Positions 24,841-36,181 of a stretch of DNA of 64,000 bases are shown piece by piece (position 1 is the first letter of the stretch; each line of letters opens with the position of its first letter). The translations under genes and the position numbers were made by a program. The notes below the pieces were generated by a model. That model did not search any database. It had not been told where the DNA came from and saw only the letters and a list, made by a program, of their open reading frames with translations. The stretch is from Agrypnia vestita (lineage: Eukaryota > Arthropoda > Insecta > Trichoptera > Phryganeidae). The DNA lies in NCBI GenBank assembly GCA_016648135.1, contig JADDOH010011132.1, positions 62,001 through 126,000 on the forward strand, read 5' to 3'.

Positions 24841-25376
24841 ATTTTATATTTCTTTTGCATTTATTTTCCGCAAATAATAGACAACTAAGACCTCCCCCCT
24901 CGTATACTGTCGAATCTGTAAAAAAACGATTTTCGTTTTACTATTTTAAACGATCCAATTTACTCTATATTTTCGGATAATGTTACAAAAACATTTGCTT
25001 TTCCTTTAGAACATGCTTTGTTTGACATGAAAATTCAATTTTTTTTTAACTTTGTCCGAAAATATAGAGTAAATTGAATGTTTTAAGATAGTAAAACGGA
25101 AAAAGAATTTTAGCAGATTCAACAGTATACGTAGGGACCATCGATATAAAGTAGGTAAGTTGAAGTAAATCGCTCCCACGAAAAAAAAAAATTTCGGTGA
25201 CCATGCTTTCGTAGTGGTTATACCAAAGTTACGCAATAAAGTACCAAACAAACTAAGACAAACAAACAGCTTACCACCCTTAAAAAAAGACGCTCTAATT
25301 TAGACAAACATATAAAAATTTATATATAAATAAAATACTTATGTAAGACCACTTTTGGGTTTAAGTTATACACGAC

Positions 25377-25413
25377 TAGTTTCGAAAGCCGCAGATGCTC
25401 TCATCTACAGGTG
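25377..25413 (-). ncRNA. Hammerhead-like Penelope-type tail
   Basis: Reversed: CACCTGTAGATGAGAGCATC, TGCGGCTTTCGAAACTAG. The core and stem II (GA.GC.../GC..TC) are weaker than in other copies, but the CGAAACTAG ending equals that at 13541. It lies just left of the 213-bp tandem array. Confidence 0.45.
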
Positions 25414-25535
25414 AGAATACTCAGGCGAAAAAAATTGAAGGTTGCGCACGAACATCCCCTGTATATTTCCACCAATAAGCACCACCCGTGCTTTATTTTT
25501 TTGAGAGTAAAAAGTAAAGGCTCGATAATATTTGA

Positions 25536-26350
25536 CAATGTAAACTGACTTCCTCGAAAATCGCTCTTAACATGTCTAAAAAAAAATCATAGGGATGGGG
25601 CTTATTAGGCCCAAAAATCGATCTGTCGGTGTATTTTCTTTGGAAAATTTCATTTTCATAGCGTTTTTTTACCATTTATATATTTCAAAATTAAAACAGA
25701 TCCGTCTATCTTTTTATACCATGTAAATACCTTTTTATACCTTGAAAATAGCATGCAAACTGACTTCCTCGAAAATCGCTCTAAACATGTCTTAAAAAAA
25801 TCATAGGGATGGGGCTTATTAGGCCCAAAAATCGATCTGTCGGTGTATTTTCTTTGGAAAATTTCATTTTCAGGCGTTTTTTTACCATTTATATATTTCA
25901 AAATTAAAACAGATCCGTCTATCTTTTTATACCATGTAAATACCTTTTTATACCTTTAAAATAGCATGCAAACTGACTTCCTCGAAAATCGCTCTAAACA
26001 TGTCTTAAAAAAATCATAGGGATGGGGCTTATTAGGCCCAAAAATCGATCTGTCGGTGTATTTTCTTTGGAAAATTTCATTTTCAGGCGTTTTTTTACCA
26101 TTTATATATTTCAAAATTAAAACAGATCCGTTTATCTTTTTATACCATGTAAATACCTTTTTATACCTTGAAAATACCATGTAAACTGACTTCCTCGAAA
26201 ATCGCTCTAAACATGTCTAAAAAAATCATAGGGATGGGGCTTATTAGGCCCAAAAATCGATCTGGGTGTATTTTCTTTGGAAAATTTCTTTTTCCTGCGT
26301 TCTTTTACCTTTTTTATATTTCAAAATTAAAACAGATCCGTCTATCTTTT
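25536..26350. repeat. Tandem array, four units of about 213 bp
   Basis: The shared block AGGGATGGGGCTTATTAGGC starts at 25591, 25805, 26018 and 26230, giving spacings of 214, 213 and 212. Units are close to identical, with a few small indels in the last one. The minus strand is open across units (KKTPENEIFQRKYTDRSIFG...), because 213 is a multiple of three. There is no start context or domain, so I treat it as a satellite-like array rather than a gene. Confidence 0.92.
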
Positions 26351-26359
26351 TATAAGGAA

Positions 26360-27689
26360 ATTAGTAAGATAGAGTAGACAGGGTTTATTTTTATTTATTA
26401 ATGATGTTCAATTATTGGGCAACACATGTCGAGTTTTCTGCATACATATATGAGATTTTGGCCTACTTTGGGAGGATGAGCTCACAAAGCCTAACAGCAA
26501 GCTATCACAGTCTCTAACTAACTACTTAATATGTATTGCCATCCACAACACGTAATACCAAGCAATCTACGCCCTTTGCATCACTGCATGTAAAATACTT
26601 AAACGAGTATGTCATTTGATCAATTTTTTATTGTGCATGTAGTAGATGCAAATTTCATTCGCGGAGTATGTTGGGAATAAAGTTGACTTGTTTGTTATTA
26701 GAATATATTAAAAACACCTAGACAACCGTAGAACACACGTTAATGTACAAGACGATTCCAGAAATCAAGATTTTAAATAACGACTTGACAAATTTAACTT
26801 ATGAGCTACTAAAACGAAAACTGAATATTTGATTTTAACTTTCGCCAGCAATGTTGTTTGGTGTTTTTTTTTGCGTAATGATGTAGACATTTTAAAAAGA
26901 CATTTATTAAATATTATATGTTAAATTGTAGATACAAAGCGAAAAACTTGCTTCTTAGATATTTTCACTGCGAGAAGGCTTGATCAGCTACAAATTTTAT
27001 CTCATGAATTTGTGAGAATAGGAAATAAATTTATGATCTATTCCCACTGGAGCCATTTGTACGAAACAGGCTGTATTCACAGATGCTTCGCGAGCTTCAG
27101 ATGGAATTCGTGGAATTTGGGGAGATCAGAAGGGATGTGGTGTAGACCAACCATTTATACTATGTACTATAGTATGTAACTAGCAAAGCCTCAGTATTAT
27201 AAATTGATGTTCACTGGGTATTTAATTAATAAGATTGAATATTTTTTAATAATATTTTTATATGTACATATGTTCTGCGAACACAATTGCCGAATTTTGT
27301 CCACAAATGATAATTATTAATGAAGATAAATTTTAGATGAATATAAACAAACTGATTTAGAACATAATGTATAGAACTTTCAAAAATTTGATGATCTGTA
27401 GGATTTTCTTGGACGTTGCATTATGTAAAGTAATCACTGAAGCCAGCTCATACATGTCAGCCCTAGGCGATTCTATAAAGACTTCCATACACGTTTCCAA
27501 TATAAAAAACATTGTCTCAAAAAAAAGTACCTTATCAAATCAATGGACTAAAATCTTGAATCTGCCCTATTGAGCAAAAGTGAAGTATCTTTTAACTGCC
27601 CTAGGAAACAAAGGTACCATGATCTTATATAACTGTGCTGAAGGCACATACTGCACTTTTTTTTAGCCTAACCTAACCTAATCTTATAA

Positions 27690-27726
<37 letters not shown>

Positions 27727-27915
27727 TTCGTTATGATTCACAAAAATTTATATGCAATATTTTGGTGTTTTTATTTTATCGGATATGTTTTAAAAAATTC
27801 GCGAAAGAGAATATTCAATGATCTTCTCAACATTATTAATTTATTCATTTATTTAAAACTTTTTCATAAAAAAATGCATTTTTAAACATTGTTGTCATTT
27901 TCTTTTTTCTTTCAG
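26360..27915. other. No assignable feature
   Basis: AT-rich spacer containing the (TA)n at 27691. Frames up to 68 codons without motifs. Confidence 0.5.
27691..27723. repeat. (TA)n microsatellite
   Basis: About 30 bp of alternating TA. Just upstream, CCTAACCTAACCTAA (27667-27681) is three units of the insect telomere repeat, too short to mean more than chance or repair filler. Confidence 0.9.
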
Positions 27916-28064
27916 AATATTTTGAGTTTGTTCAAATCTTTCAGAACAGGGCTGGATTTATGTCACAGAGACATTATTAATCATGATTATTAATAAGAAT
28001 ACATTATTAATAATAAGAAATACAGTTTCGTCTCTGTGAGATATCTATAATATACATTAATTGT
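27916..28064. mobile_element. Internally deleted copy of the 3130 MITE
   Basis: Left part (CAGAATATTTTGAGTTTGTT, GCTGGATTTATGTCAC) and right end (AAGAAATACAGTTTCGTCTC, GATATCTATAATATACATTA) match 3150-3210 and 3585-3630. About 350 bp between them are missing, replaced by an ATTATTAATAA-rich filler. Confidence 0.8.
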
Positions 28065-28243
28065 TTTTTCTTTTTTATTTACGCTTCAACAGGCCAAGAT
28101 GCCCAATTACAGAAGCGAAACACATCACAAAACACCCAGGCGTGAGTAAATCACATAGATTAATTGTGATCTCACCGAGAATTGAACCCGGAACCCTCAG
28201 TGTGAGAAGCCAGCGTAATATCCACTGGGCTACGAGGGCCGCC
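28065..28243 (-). mobile_element. tRNA-derived SINE, family 2
   Basis: Minus strand starts GGCGGCCCTCGTAGCCCAGT GG (box A) with box B GGGTTCAATTCTC about 50 bases on, a body with GATTTACTCACGCCTGGGTG, and an A-rich tail (T-rich 28065-28080). tRNA part 28171-28243. Confidence 0.75.
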
Positions 28244-28274
28244 CTATCGTTTTTTATCGTTAGAATTTAACGTT

Positions 28275-28430
28275 CAATCTAATATCGAGTGGATCCTTCA
28301 ACACATGGGCCTTTTGTTTAACAGACCTGTTGTACTGTGGGTACCTTTTTTCGTTTGGATATTTGTCGCGTGGACCTTTTTGCGCTAGGCCAAATGTCCG
28401 TGGATCTTTTGTCGTGTCACGGGATACATC
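28275..28430. repeat. Degenerate short repeats (GTGGA.CTTTTGTC-like)
   Basis: GTGGATCCTT, GGGCCTTTTGTTTAACAG, ATTTGTCGCGTGGACCTTTT, GTCCGTGGATCTTTTGTCGT recur with variation. Part of a 115-codon incidental frame. A minisatellite or internal part of an unknown transposon. Confidence 0.45.
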
Positions 28431-28673
28431 TAATCGAAAGAATTTTTACAATATAAAGCAGCAGAGAGGACAAAGACCTACACACAAAGGATTAAGAGCG
28501 CGTAGCCGTGCAAAATGCTCCCTCTATACTACAACGCTCTTTGTTGCCGTGTTCAGGTATTCAGGTTGGCCAAACGAGTGTTATCTTATTTTCTTTGTTT
28601 TACAATGGAGATCATGTCAGCACGAGCTTTATTTATTACGATACCGGACGACATCAAATAATTTGACTCATGC

Positions 28674-28760
28674 TTAAGGCGATCGTCTGGCAATGCGAGC
28701 GATATTTTCTCATTGTCTCTCGTGGTTTCATTCGGTTAGAGACCGCCAAAATATATAGAC
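28674..28760 (+). mobile_element. End of a second TTAA/GGCGATCG-type element
   Basis: TTAA followed by GGCGATCGTCTGGCAATGCG matches the terminus of the foldback at 45379 for 14 bases and then diverges. The upstream 28612-28673 is a repeat that also occurs, without this insertion, at 4650-4718 (CACGAGCTTTAT, ACGATACCGGACGACATCAA). No second end was found before the MITE at 28883. Confidence 0.55.
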
Positions 28761-28882
28761 ATGAGCTAAGGTAAATTTCTTGTCTGGTTCCACGGCTGGT
28801 TTCAATATGTTTTATTTGTTTAAAAACGACTACGAACTTGTATATTTTTAAACAAATATTATAAGGTCAATCTAAAAAAAAG

Positions 28883-29427
28883 TAACCCATAAAAACCAAG
28901 TTTTTATTATACTCCCTTTCTTTGTAAAATATAACAACAATTAAAGACGAATCAAAACATATAACATAAAACTAAACTTACAGTAATTTAATATATTTCT
29001 GAAATGTCAGATGTTTTGAGCTTTGATAAGACACTTCATGCTTTGAAGATTAAATTCTAAAATCATTTGTCAGTCAATTTAGATTTTCGACTTTCGTAGT
29101 GAAGTACCTATTGTGTATACCGATGGAGTAATTTAAATTTGTAAAATATTCCGCGACGTTATCAGGCCACCGTTGCTAATCAAACTTTTCTAATGATTCC
29201 AATTTGAAAAAACCAATAAAATTTCTAAAAATCCGAAATTATACTCTACTTATTAATTTTTTTTAACGAAAATTTTATAGATCTTCTTGATTGTCGGCAC
29301 GAGTCTACTTGCCAAGTTTCAGCTTGATTGGATCACGGGAAAACGGTCAAAAATCGATCCAAAAATTTTTTTGACGGCCAGCCGGCAAGCAAGCAAGCAG
29401 ACGCCACGAGTTAATATAAAGGGAGTA
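28883..29427 (-). mobile_element. MITE copy, TACTCCCTTT family, best preserved
   Basis: TACTCCCTTT at 28910 and AAAGGGAGTA at 29418-29427 form a 10-bp perfect inverted pair 518 bp apart. The cap AACCCATAAAAACCAAGTTT precedes it at 28884. The interior includes TTGATTGTCGGCACGAGTCT and CAAGCAAGCAAGCAGACGCC. Non-coding, and I could not assign a superfamily. Confidence 0.82.
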
Positions 29428-29905
29428 AAAATATAATGTGTTTGTAAATACAAAAGTCGCGCTTATTACACGCTTTTACTTGAAAAGAAAGAAGGAATTT
29501 TTTAAAAATTCAAAAAACAACGTGTTTTTTAAATACAAGCAACACCAAAATGTGATATAAAATGCAGGAAAAGCAATGATGAAAAGTGGTTTTCTGTCTT
29601 TTTTTACGTTGGGCGTTGGCATTAATAATCCACTCCTCGTCTCCAATAACAGCGGGATGCTGTGACCTTTTGATTCATCCACCTCGATATCGATTCTACG
29701 GGGTCCATTATTAGGTTAAGCCTTCATCTGAGTGGTCGGTTATCGCGCGCAAAGTTTGAAGTGCAGTAGCTCTTACGGTGTCAAAGCAATTAACTTGAAA
29801 TAATTACTTCGCTGGGATCGTCTACCAAATCGTGTGCGAAAACAATGCAACAAAGCCTCGATTTTATGGACCTAGATTTTATGAACTTTCCGTATATCTT
29901 GTATG

Positions 29906-29992
29906 TAGTTTACTGGGATATTCTGCCGTGTATATCGCTGGCCAGAAAAGTCAAAAACAAACGGCAGAATATCCCAAAAAACTACACACATA
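29906..29992. repeat. Short inverted repeat, arms about 24 bp
   Basis: GTAGTTTACTGGGATATTCT GCCGT and ACGGCAGAATATCCCAAAAA ACTAC, separated by about 38 bp. Possibly a small foldback. Surroundings unassigned. Confidence 0.7.
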
Positions 29993-30169
29993 AGATTATA
30001 TACAGAAGAGAACATTTTTTCGGTCTTTTAGTTATGAATTAATTATTTCACGTATATCAAGGTATCGTGGCTGTGCGAGGCAAATGAAACACATTAAATT
30101 AATTTAAGTTTTATTAATAAAAGAACACAATTACTGGATTTTGTCCAGAGGGATATTTATTAATTAAGA

Positions 30170-30300
30170 TAAATTATAAAAGTCTCACAGATCTTATTTG
30201 GTCTCTCAGAACACATATATGCAAGTCTTTATATTTTGCAAGGGTGGCCCAGGGCTTATGACTTGTATGATCTGGCTTAAGTGGTCATTTAACAAAAAAG
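30170..30300 (+). mobile_element. MITE fragment, CTCATAGAGACGAA family
   Basis: AAAGTCTCACAGATC, GCAAGTCTTTATATTTTG, GGCCCAGGGCTTATGACTTG and CTGGCTTAAGTGGTCATTT. It closely follows the left half of the consensus. Confidence 0.6.
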
Positions 30301-30491
30301 ATGCCAATAATAGGTTTGAGATTTTCGATCCGTGATCCATTTGTCTTATCTAGTGCAGTACTCAAAATCGCTGCATGTACCTTTGCTTGCAAGACGTCAG
30401 ATTGCAAGCTGATATTTTCTAGGTGTTTGCTAGCACAACCTTGGACTCCCCTTGGTTCCATGAAGATCCACCGTAGTTCATTGTCCCCTCG

Positions 30492-30794
30492 TCACTTTTG
30501 GTGTAGCTGCAGAATCCTTTGCGGGTGCCCAGTTAGATCCCCTGCGAGCTGCGTTATGAATTTATCAGTTAGCGAAAGCCAAAGGCTTGGACTTTTATTA
30601 CATATCTCAGAATTTAATGTCTGAACAAAGCAGAATATATCGCAACATAATTTGTCCAACATATTTAAATATTCTTGATAATATTCCTCTGGTGGACAAA
30701 CGACAGTGCTTCCATCTCTGACTATAATTTGCCTCAAATTCCCAAGGTATTGACAGGACAAAAACAGTAAAGTTAAAATTAAAAGTGGCGCCAT
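30492..30794 (-). CDS. Unrecognised 100-codon ORF with signal-peptide-like start
   Basis: Reads MAPLLILTLLFLSCQYLGNL, then a soluble stretch with five further Cys (VVCPPEEYYQEYLNMLDKLC, CDIFCFVQTLNSEIC...) and a stop. The hydrophobic N-terminus followed by a Cys-containing mature part would suit a small secreted protein or a first exon. Against this: no homology I recognise, no TATA or splice pattern I can confirm, and repeats on both sides. Confidence 0.25.
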   Translation of the reverse strand: MAPLLILTLLFLSCQYLGNLRQIIVRDGSTVVCPPEEYYQEYLNMLDKLCCDIFCFVQTLNSEICNKSPSLWLSLTDKFITQLAGDLTGHPQRILQLHQK

Positions 30795-31205
30795 CTCTGG
30801 ACGTACATTGTCTCTAGTTCGTTATTTAGAAATTATTTTAGTAGCTTTTTAGTGCCATCTACGGAATGATGCTACTAATAAAATAAGTTAGGTTTATATG
30901 TAATAATTTCTCCGACATACATGAATAATGCATATGTACAACATAATAATATTAGACTTTCGGATTTAATGCATACTCAATCTTTTACTTTTGTTTATAT
31001 TCAAATATCAAAAATTTACCCAAGTATTTATTTTTGTCATATTTTTATGTGCGTGTATAAAATATAAATATTATCCTGAAGGTCTTTGACATAAAACTAT
31101 TTAAATTTATTAATTATTAATTAAAAGAAAACTTTCTGTATAAAACCACTATTTATTGAATATTCGACATTTTTCATATTATTATTTTATCGTCTTTTGG
31201 AAAGT

Positions 31206-31567
31206 CATCATTCTTTTGATATCAATAAGAAAAGCAAAACAAATATTATAAATAATCCAATCCGTGTAGCAAATTGTTACATTTAATATAATTAATATAA
31301 ATATTCCTTCATAAGGATACAATGTATACTAACAAATTATAAAATCAAAAATTAAAGTATAAACATTTAAAAAAATATGGGGAAATGAATAAATAATTAA
31401 GTACTAACATGACAACAAATTTAAAAGATTACTATTTGCTAAAAGGACCTGTTTATTTATAATATTCAATTTACTATTAACACTTTTTCTTATTTAAAAA
31501 ATTTCTAATTTATCCAACTGTAATTCTGTAAAATTTGTAAACCCTTATTAATATCAAAAGAATGATG
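31206..31567. mobile_element. MITE-like element with about 22-bp TIRs
   Basis: CATCATTCTTTTGATATCAA TAAG at the left and its inverse TTAATATCAAAAGAATGATG at the right, 362 bp end to end. The interior is AT-rich without coding content. Target duplication unclear. Confidence 0.6.
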
Positions 31568-32343
31568 CACAGCCAAAATATGATACGAAAATTCGGAATT
31601 ATTTATTGCTATTTAAACATCTTAAGTGTAACTTGACTTGTATTAATGTAAGTGGGATAAGGCTTTTCTTGTGATGTAACATTTTCGGGGTATTCCTTTA
31701 AGGGAGAACATTTAAAAGAAGGTGGCCGTTGGGAATAAAGCGAGTAGTGCCTTAAAAGCCATCATCCTTTAAAGGAACATTTAAAGTAAAATTATCTGAG
31801 CACAGTGAAATTCTAAAGGATATATATATGTTTGTATGTATACAAAAATATCAAACAAGGGTGCGTGTACGTAGATGAAAAATTTGTCTTGCAACTTTAA
31901 CAACAGGGGTTACAATACTGTGCGAGCCTGAAATTTAAGTAAAAATTGGATTTTTGACAAGAAGATGATAGTTTTTAATGACATTTAATAAGTTATATAT
32001 TAAAATACTATTTTTTTGTAAAATTTTCGAAAAAATTATTCTCTTCCTTGCAAAAAATATCACCCAATTTCTTCCTAATTTTTACCCTCTCAGGGTGGTT
32101 CAACCTCTTAAATGACAACACAGAGTTAAAGGAGAAAGAACTGTTATTTTTTGTGTATTATGTAGAGATTAGAATGCAGATCTATACTTGACCATAGACT
32201 CTGAAAAAGTATTTAAGAAAACATCAATAAACACATAGTAAGCCCGATTATTGATTTCCGCCTCCAAATATAATAAAAACCCAATTTTCTCCAAATTCAC
32301 CACAAGTAAAAGTATACTTGTATTTGTAAGGTAGTTTTAATAT

Positions 32344-32718
32344 TGTCACGCGATTCGAGAAACAAGAGGAAACGCACAAAGACGAGGATTTTCGAACGGC
32401 TTGAATATTTTTAGAATACTCGAATAATCTGGAAGCAGATGGAACACTAAAATATGCTCAAGGATTCGAGAATGAACATTCTCAATAAAAACGGTGACAG
32501 CATCGTGCTGGGGAAAGGTATTGTTGGACAGCTGATGCATACCATAGATAGCGAAATATGAAACTGTGTGAATAAATAAATAAACGGATGAATAAAGTGT
32601 TCCATAGATGAAAGGAATATTCTAGTGAGAATTACGGAATAGTGTTCCAGTCAAGTTTATTAATTTGTGTTAAATAAAAGTTTGTAATTACTTTAGAGTG
32701 TTTCATTTGCATGCTCCC
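32344..32718 (+). mobile_element. Truncated LTR, family B
   Basis: Begins TGTCACGCGATTCG, carries GAATGAACATTCTC (32470-32483) and ends near TTTCATTTGCATGCTCCC, close to the 3' end of the full copy (TTTTAATTTGCATCCCA). It is again followed at once by a Penelope-type tail. Confidence 0.6.
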
Positions 32719-32742
32719 TTCCTCAGAACAATGAATATACAT

Positions 32743-32800
32743 TCATTGAAGAAGGGATTATCACTCTCAAAACATGTTGATCTTTTATTATAGAATTTAC
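32743..32800 (+). ncRNA. Hammerhead-like Penelope-type tail, decayed
   Basis: Reads CATTGAAGAAGGGATTATCA then CTCTCAAAACATGTTG. It belongs with the ACATGTT-ending tails at 38992 and 61554. Stem II is poor. Like the tail at 24762, it follows a truncated LTR of the same family (32344-32718). Confidence 0.4.
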
Positions 32801-33637
32801 GTATGTTAAAAACAAAGTGTTATTTATTTTATTTACTAAATGGTGCAACAAAGAGAATTTGAAAAATATGAAGAAATGAAAATATAAAGTATATATTTTA
32901 ATAAAAATGTATATTTTATATTGTCTCCCGGATGTCTTCTTATGAGAAAAAAATGGGTATTTGCATTTCCTTTTTTTCATGTTTTCATTAAAAATTTAAA
33001 ATATGATTATTTTTTATTTAAAAATAACCAATATAATTTCTTTAAAATATGTAGCTATTATTTGGTTGTCGACATTTATAATAAATCTAACATTTATTCA
33101 ACTTTCTTTGTATTTTTTTTTGTATTTGCCAAAGGACTTTAGATGTCACGTCTGTCGATAAACGGTTGTTTATTTTTATATAAAAAATAAAGAATTCTTT
33201 TGCCGAAATGTAGGGCTGTTTTGGCGTATTTTTAGATGTAATTTTATATCGCGTTTCAAAATATCTGCGAAATTTATTTACATTTTGTGAAGCTTTATTT
33301 TTCATAAAAAATTTAATCGTAGAAAAGAATCAAATTGTTCAATACTGGTACATAAAAATAATACACTTTTATGGCTCCTGAAGGTTCAAAAATCGACAGA
33401 ATCACGTAGTAGAAAGTTCCACTCCATGTCAACGGAATGAGATATTGTGAAATAAATCATGATTGTATGGTTGAAATAAATCTTAGTGTTATGTACGTGT
33501 ACTGAGATTTTAATCTGGTGATGATCCTAAAGGTCTGATTGAGGTTGAAAGAAAGAGACAAAAACTCAATACAGTTACAACCCACAACAGTTCATTTTAA
33601 ATAGGTAGACAAAATATGTTCAAGGTAGTCCGGTAAC

Positions 33638-34258
33638 TTTTTTTTTTTTTTTTTTAAATTTTACAATTTATTATAATAATACATAACGTATTGGGTAATT
33701 CGTAGACCAATTATAGAGATCCACGGCATAAAATGTTAAGTCAAGCAATAAAGAGAACATATATTAAATAGAGGGATAGGAGTGGGAGTTAGAGGGGGAA
33801 GTGGAGTGAGGTGTATGGGTTTGTGGCTGAGTGGAGTGCGTGCGTATTCTGTGCGTGACGTTGTATACAGATAAGGGGATTTGTGTAAAAAGTGATGAGA
33901 GTTTGGCTGTGGTGTGTGTATGATGATGGTCGGTCTCAGTTAATCCGGTGAAGATATAGAAACTAGTAATATAAGCGGTTTAAATACGATTTTTAAGAGT
34001 TGAGATGTTGGTATTAAATATATCAATGTCATTGAAGTGGTCATTGTATGCTTTGCATGTTCGCTGGATGAATGAGTTCTGTGCATAAGAGGTTCTGCTT
34101 ATGGGTACATGGAAGAGCACGGACTGTCGGGTTCGCCTTGATGGAGCGTGGAGAGAAACCAGCTCCAATTGGCTGGGACAGTCAATATGTCCCTGAAGTA
34201 ACTTGAAAAGTAGTATTTGATCAGCTCGTGCTCTTCTATGTTTATGGAGAAATTCTAG
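33638..34258 (-). mobile_element. 5'-truncated non-LTR retrotransposon with poly(A) tail
   Basis: The minus-strand frame 34258-33980 reads LEFLHKHRRARADQILLFKL, LQGHIDCPSQLELVSLHAPS, RRTRQSVLFHVPISRTSYAQ, ending LKNRI and TAA. This is the RT C-terminal tail of Jockey/CR1-type insect elements. About 320 bp of 3' UTR follow to a run of T on the plus strand (33638-33655), which is the poly(A) tail. It abuts the Penelope RT at 34258/34259. 5' truncation is the normal outcome of target-primed insertion. Confidence 0.82.
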
Positions 34259-35289
34259 GAAACAGCACTGGACACAGCATCCTTTACTCCGAAGGTCTGG
34301 TGGAGATACGTCGATGACGTGTTTGCAATATGGTCGCATGGGGAAGACAAACTAGGTGATTTTTTGGAGCACCTTAATTCACTACATAAGAACCTGAAGT
34401 TCACCATGGAGGTAGAGAGATACAACGTGCTGCCTTTTCCTGATGTCGAAATTAAAAAGAAAGCCGATGGGAGTTTCGGACACAAAGTTTATAGGAAGCC
34501 TACGCATACGAACCGTTATCTGCATGCAAATTCCCACCATCATCCAGCTCAAAAAAGAGGTCTCATCAACACTTTGACCACGAGGACCAAAAGGATATGC
34601 CAAGACGAAGATCTACAGGAAGAAATGATAACACTCAGCGACGCACTGAAAGGCAATGGTTACCAGAAGCGACAGATACAACGCGTCATAAAATCGAAGT
34701 CTATTCGCCCTGAAAAACATACAGAACCTGAGTGCAAAGGCATCGCCTTTCTACTTTTTGTCCAAAGCGTTACAGACAGAATTGCCAGAGCTCTCAAGAA
34801 AAGAGACATTAAGACAGTTTTTGGTACCAACTCGAAAATTAAGGATTTGAGATCAGCGAAGGATCGAGATCGCTTAGAAACAGACGGTGTGTATAGACTC
34901 GATTGTCAAGACTGCGTTAAAGTATACCTGAGACAAACGGCGCGTACAATTTCCAAAAAAGTCAACGAGCACAAACGGGCATGCAAACTCGGTCATCCAG
35001 AAAAATCAGCACTGGCTGAGCATTTTCTGGATACCGGCCATTATTTTGCATTCGAATCGAAAATCCTAAGAGTCACCATACGCGCCTTATCAAGGAAGCA
35101 CTAGAAATCTACAAGCACCCGATAAATATTAAAATAGATGATGGTCTCAAATTAAAAACATCTTGGTATCCGGTTCAAAGTCATTCTCGTCGCAGACTCC
35201 GCAGAGATAGTGATCAGACAGATGAATCATACACACAACACAATACAACACATCATGACTTCGGCACGGTATTGCAAGCCGATACTTAA
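34259..35289 (+). pseudogene. Penelope-like element: 3' part of RT plus GIY-YIG endonuclease, frameshifted
   Basis: Reading starts just after a stop at 34256 with ETALDTASFTPKVWWRYVDD, which includes the RT catalytic YVDD (34307-34318). It continues through NVLPFPDVEIKKK and YRKPTHTNRYLHANSHHHP, hallmarks of Penelope-like RT. A GIY-YIG endonuclease follows: GVYRLDCQDC (zinc-binding CxxC kept), VYLRQTARTISKKVNEHKRA, ALAEHFLDTGHYF. The second motif reads YLR where YIG is expected, so a key glycine is lost. Near 35085 one base appears to be missing: the continuation HTRLIKEALEIYKHP is in another frame and runs to a TAA at 35287. The N-terminal half of the RT is absent, replaced at the junction by another retroelement. 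A non-functional relic, but the identification is firm. Confidence 0.9.
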
Positions 35290-35315
35290 CCATAACACTC
35301 ACAACAACACATCAA

Positions 35316-35420
35316 CCCTGATGATGGACCCTGCAATGGGATCCGAAACGTCGGCCCGAAAGGTCGTAACAACACGGCATAATACCCCAGTAAATACAAA
35401 CTTGAAGATTCTCCGTGTTA
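35316..35420 (+). ncRNA. Hammerhead-ribozyme-like tail of the Penelope-like element
   Basis: Directly follows the Penelope RT/endonuclease. The core reads CTGATGA, then a hairpin (GGACCC, loop TGCAAT, GGGATCC with one bulge), then GAAAC. This is the CUGANGA/stem II/GAAA arrangement of a hammerhead. Hammerhead motifs in the terminal repeats of Penelope-like elements are established knowledge. One unpaired base lies between the core and stem II, so activity is uncertain. It anchors the interpretation of the similar unlinked tails elsewhere in the window. Confidence 0.7.
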
Positions 35421-36181
35421 TTTTTAATTTTTAATCCATTAATTTTTATTTAATATTATGCATGTTATAAATAAGATGTAACACAGTGTTTTGTAATTTG
35501 CCATAAAAAAGTTCACGGCATTTGGTAGGTTTTGATTTTCATGTGTTTTCAGATAAAACATTTCGATTTTTCATATTGGAACGAAAAACCTTTTCTGTAA
35601 CAATTATGTGCCTATAGAATTTTCTGTTTATCTTTCTTTATGATTTATGGTCAATACAATTTGTTTCATTTAATAAATGTGGTAAACTTCACTATCGGTC
35701 AATGGTTTTAACCAGACTGTCCAAAATCGGCAGTGATAAATTTTAAAATAGGTAATTTAAAGAACGATATGAAAACTTTGAAATTATCATTTTCTGGTTT
35801 TGGATTATAAACTTGGGAACGAATTATGAAAATATCTAGACTATTGTATTTTCAAATGGAGCTCTCATAAGGGAAGTGAAAAATTAGAATAGATTAGATT
35901 CTGGAGAAACTTTCTCAGTACAAGTGAAAATGTCTAACGAAAAAGCGACTTTCTTCCAGACATAAATTTCTTTATAATTTCTTTCAGCTCCAGTTCATTT
36001 ATATATAGTCTACCTATTTTTTACTTGTTTTATTTAACTTTCTTTGCCTGTTTATTGTGGTGGAATCTTGTAACTGATTTTTCACCAGCTTCTATAACAA
36101 AGTGTTTAATATTTGGATACTGCAAGGGGGATGTTAAAAATTTGATTACGATTGTATGCAAAGAAAGTGTATAAAAACATC

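Noticed and set aside
27667..27681. CCTAA repeat resembling insect telomere sequence
   Set aside because: Only three units. Too short to indicate a telomeric or fused end.
28330..28677. 115-codon plus-strand frame
   Set aside because: Its first part is a degenerate short repeat and its end is a dispersed repeat also found at 4640. No protein motif.
33515..33560. CTGGTGATGATCCTAAAGG as another hammerhead-like tail
   Set aside because: No paired stem II before the GAAA, so it fails the structural test the other copies pass.
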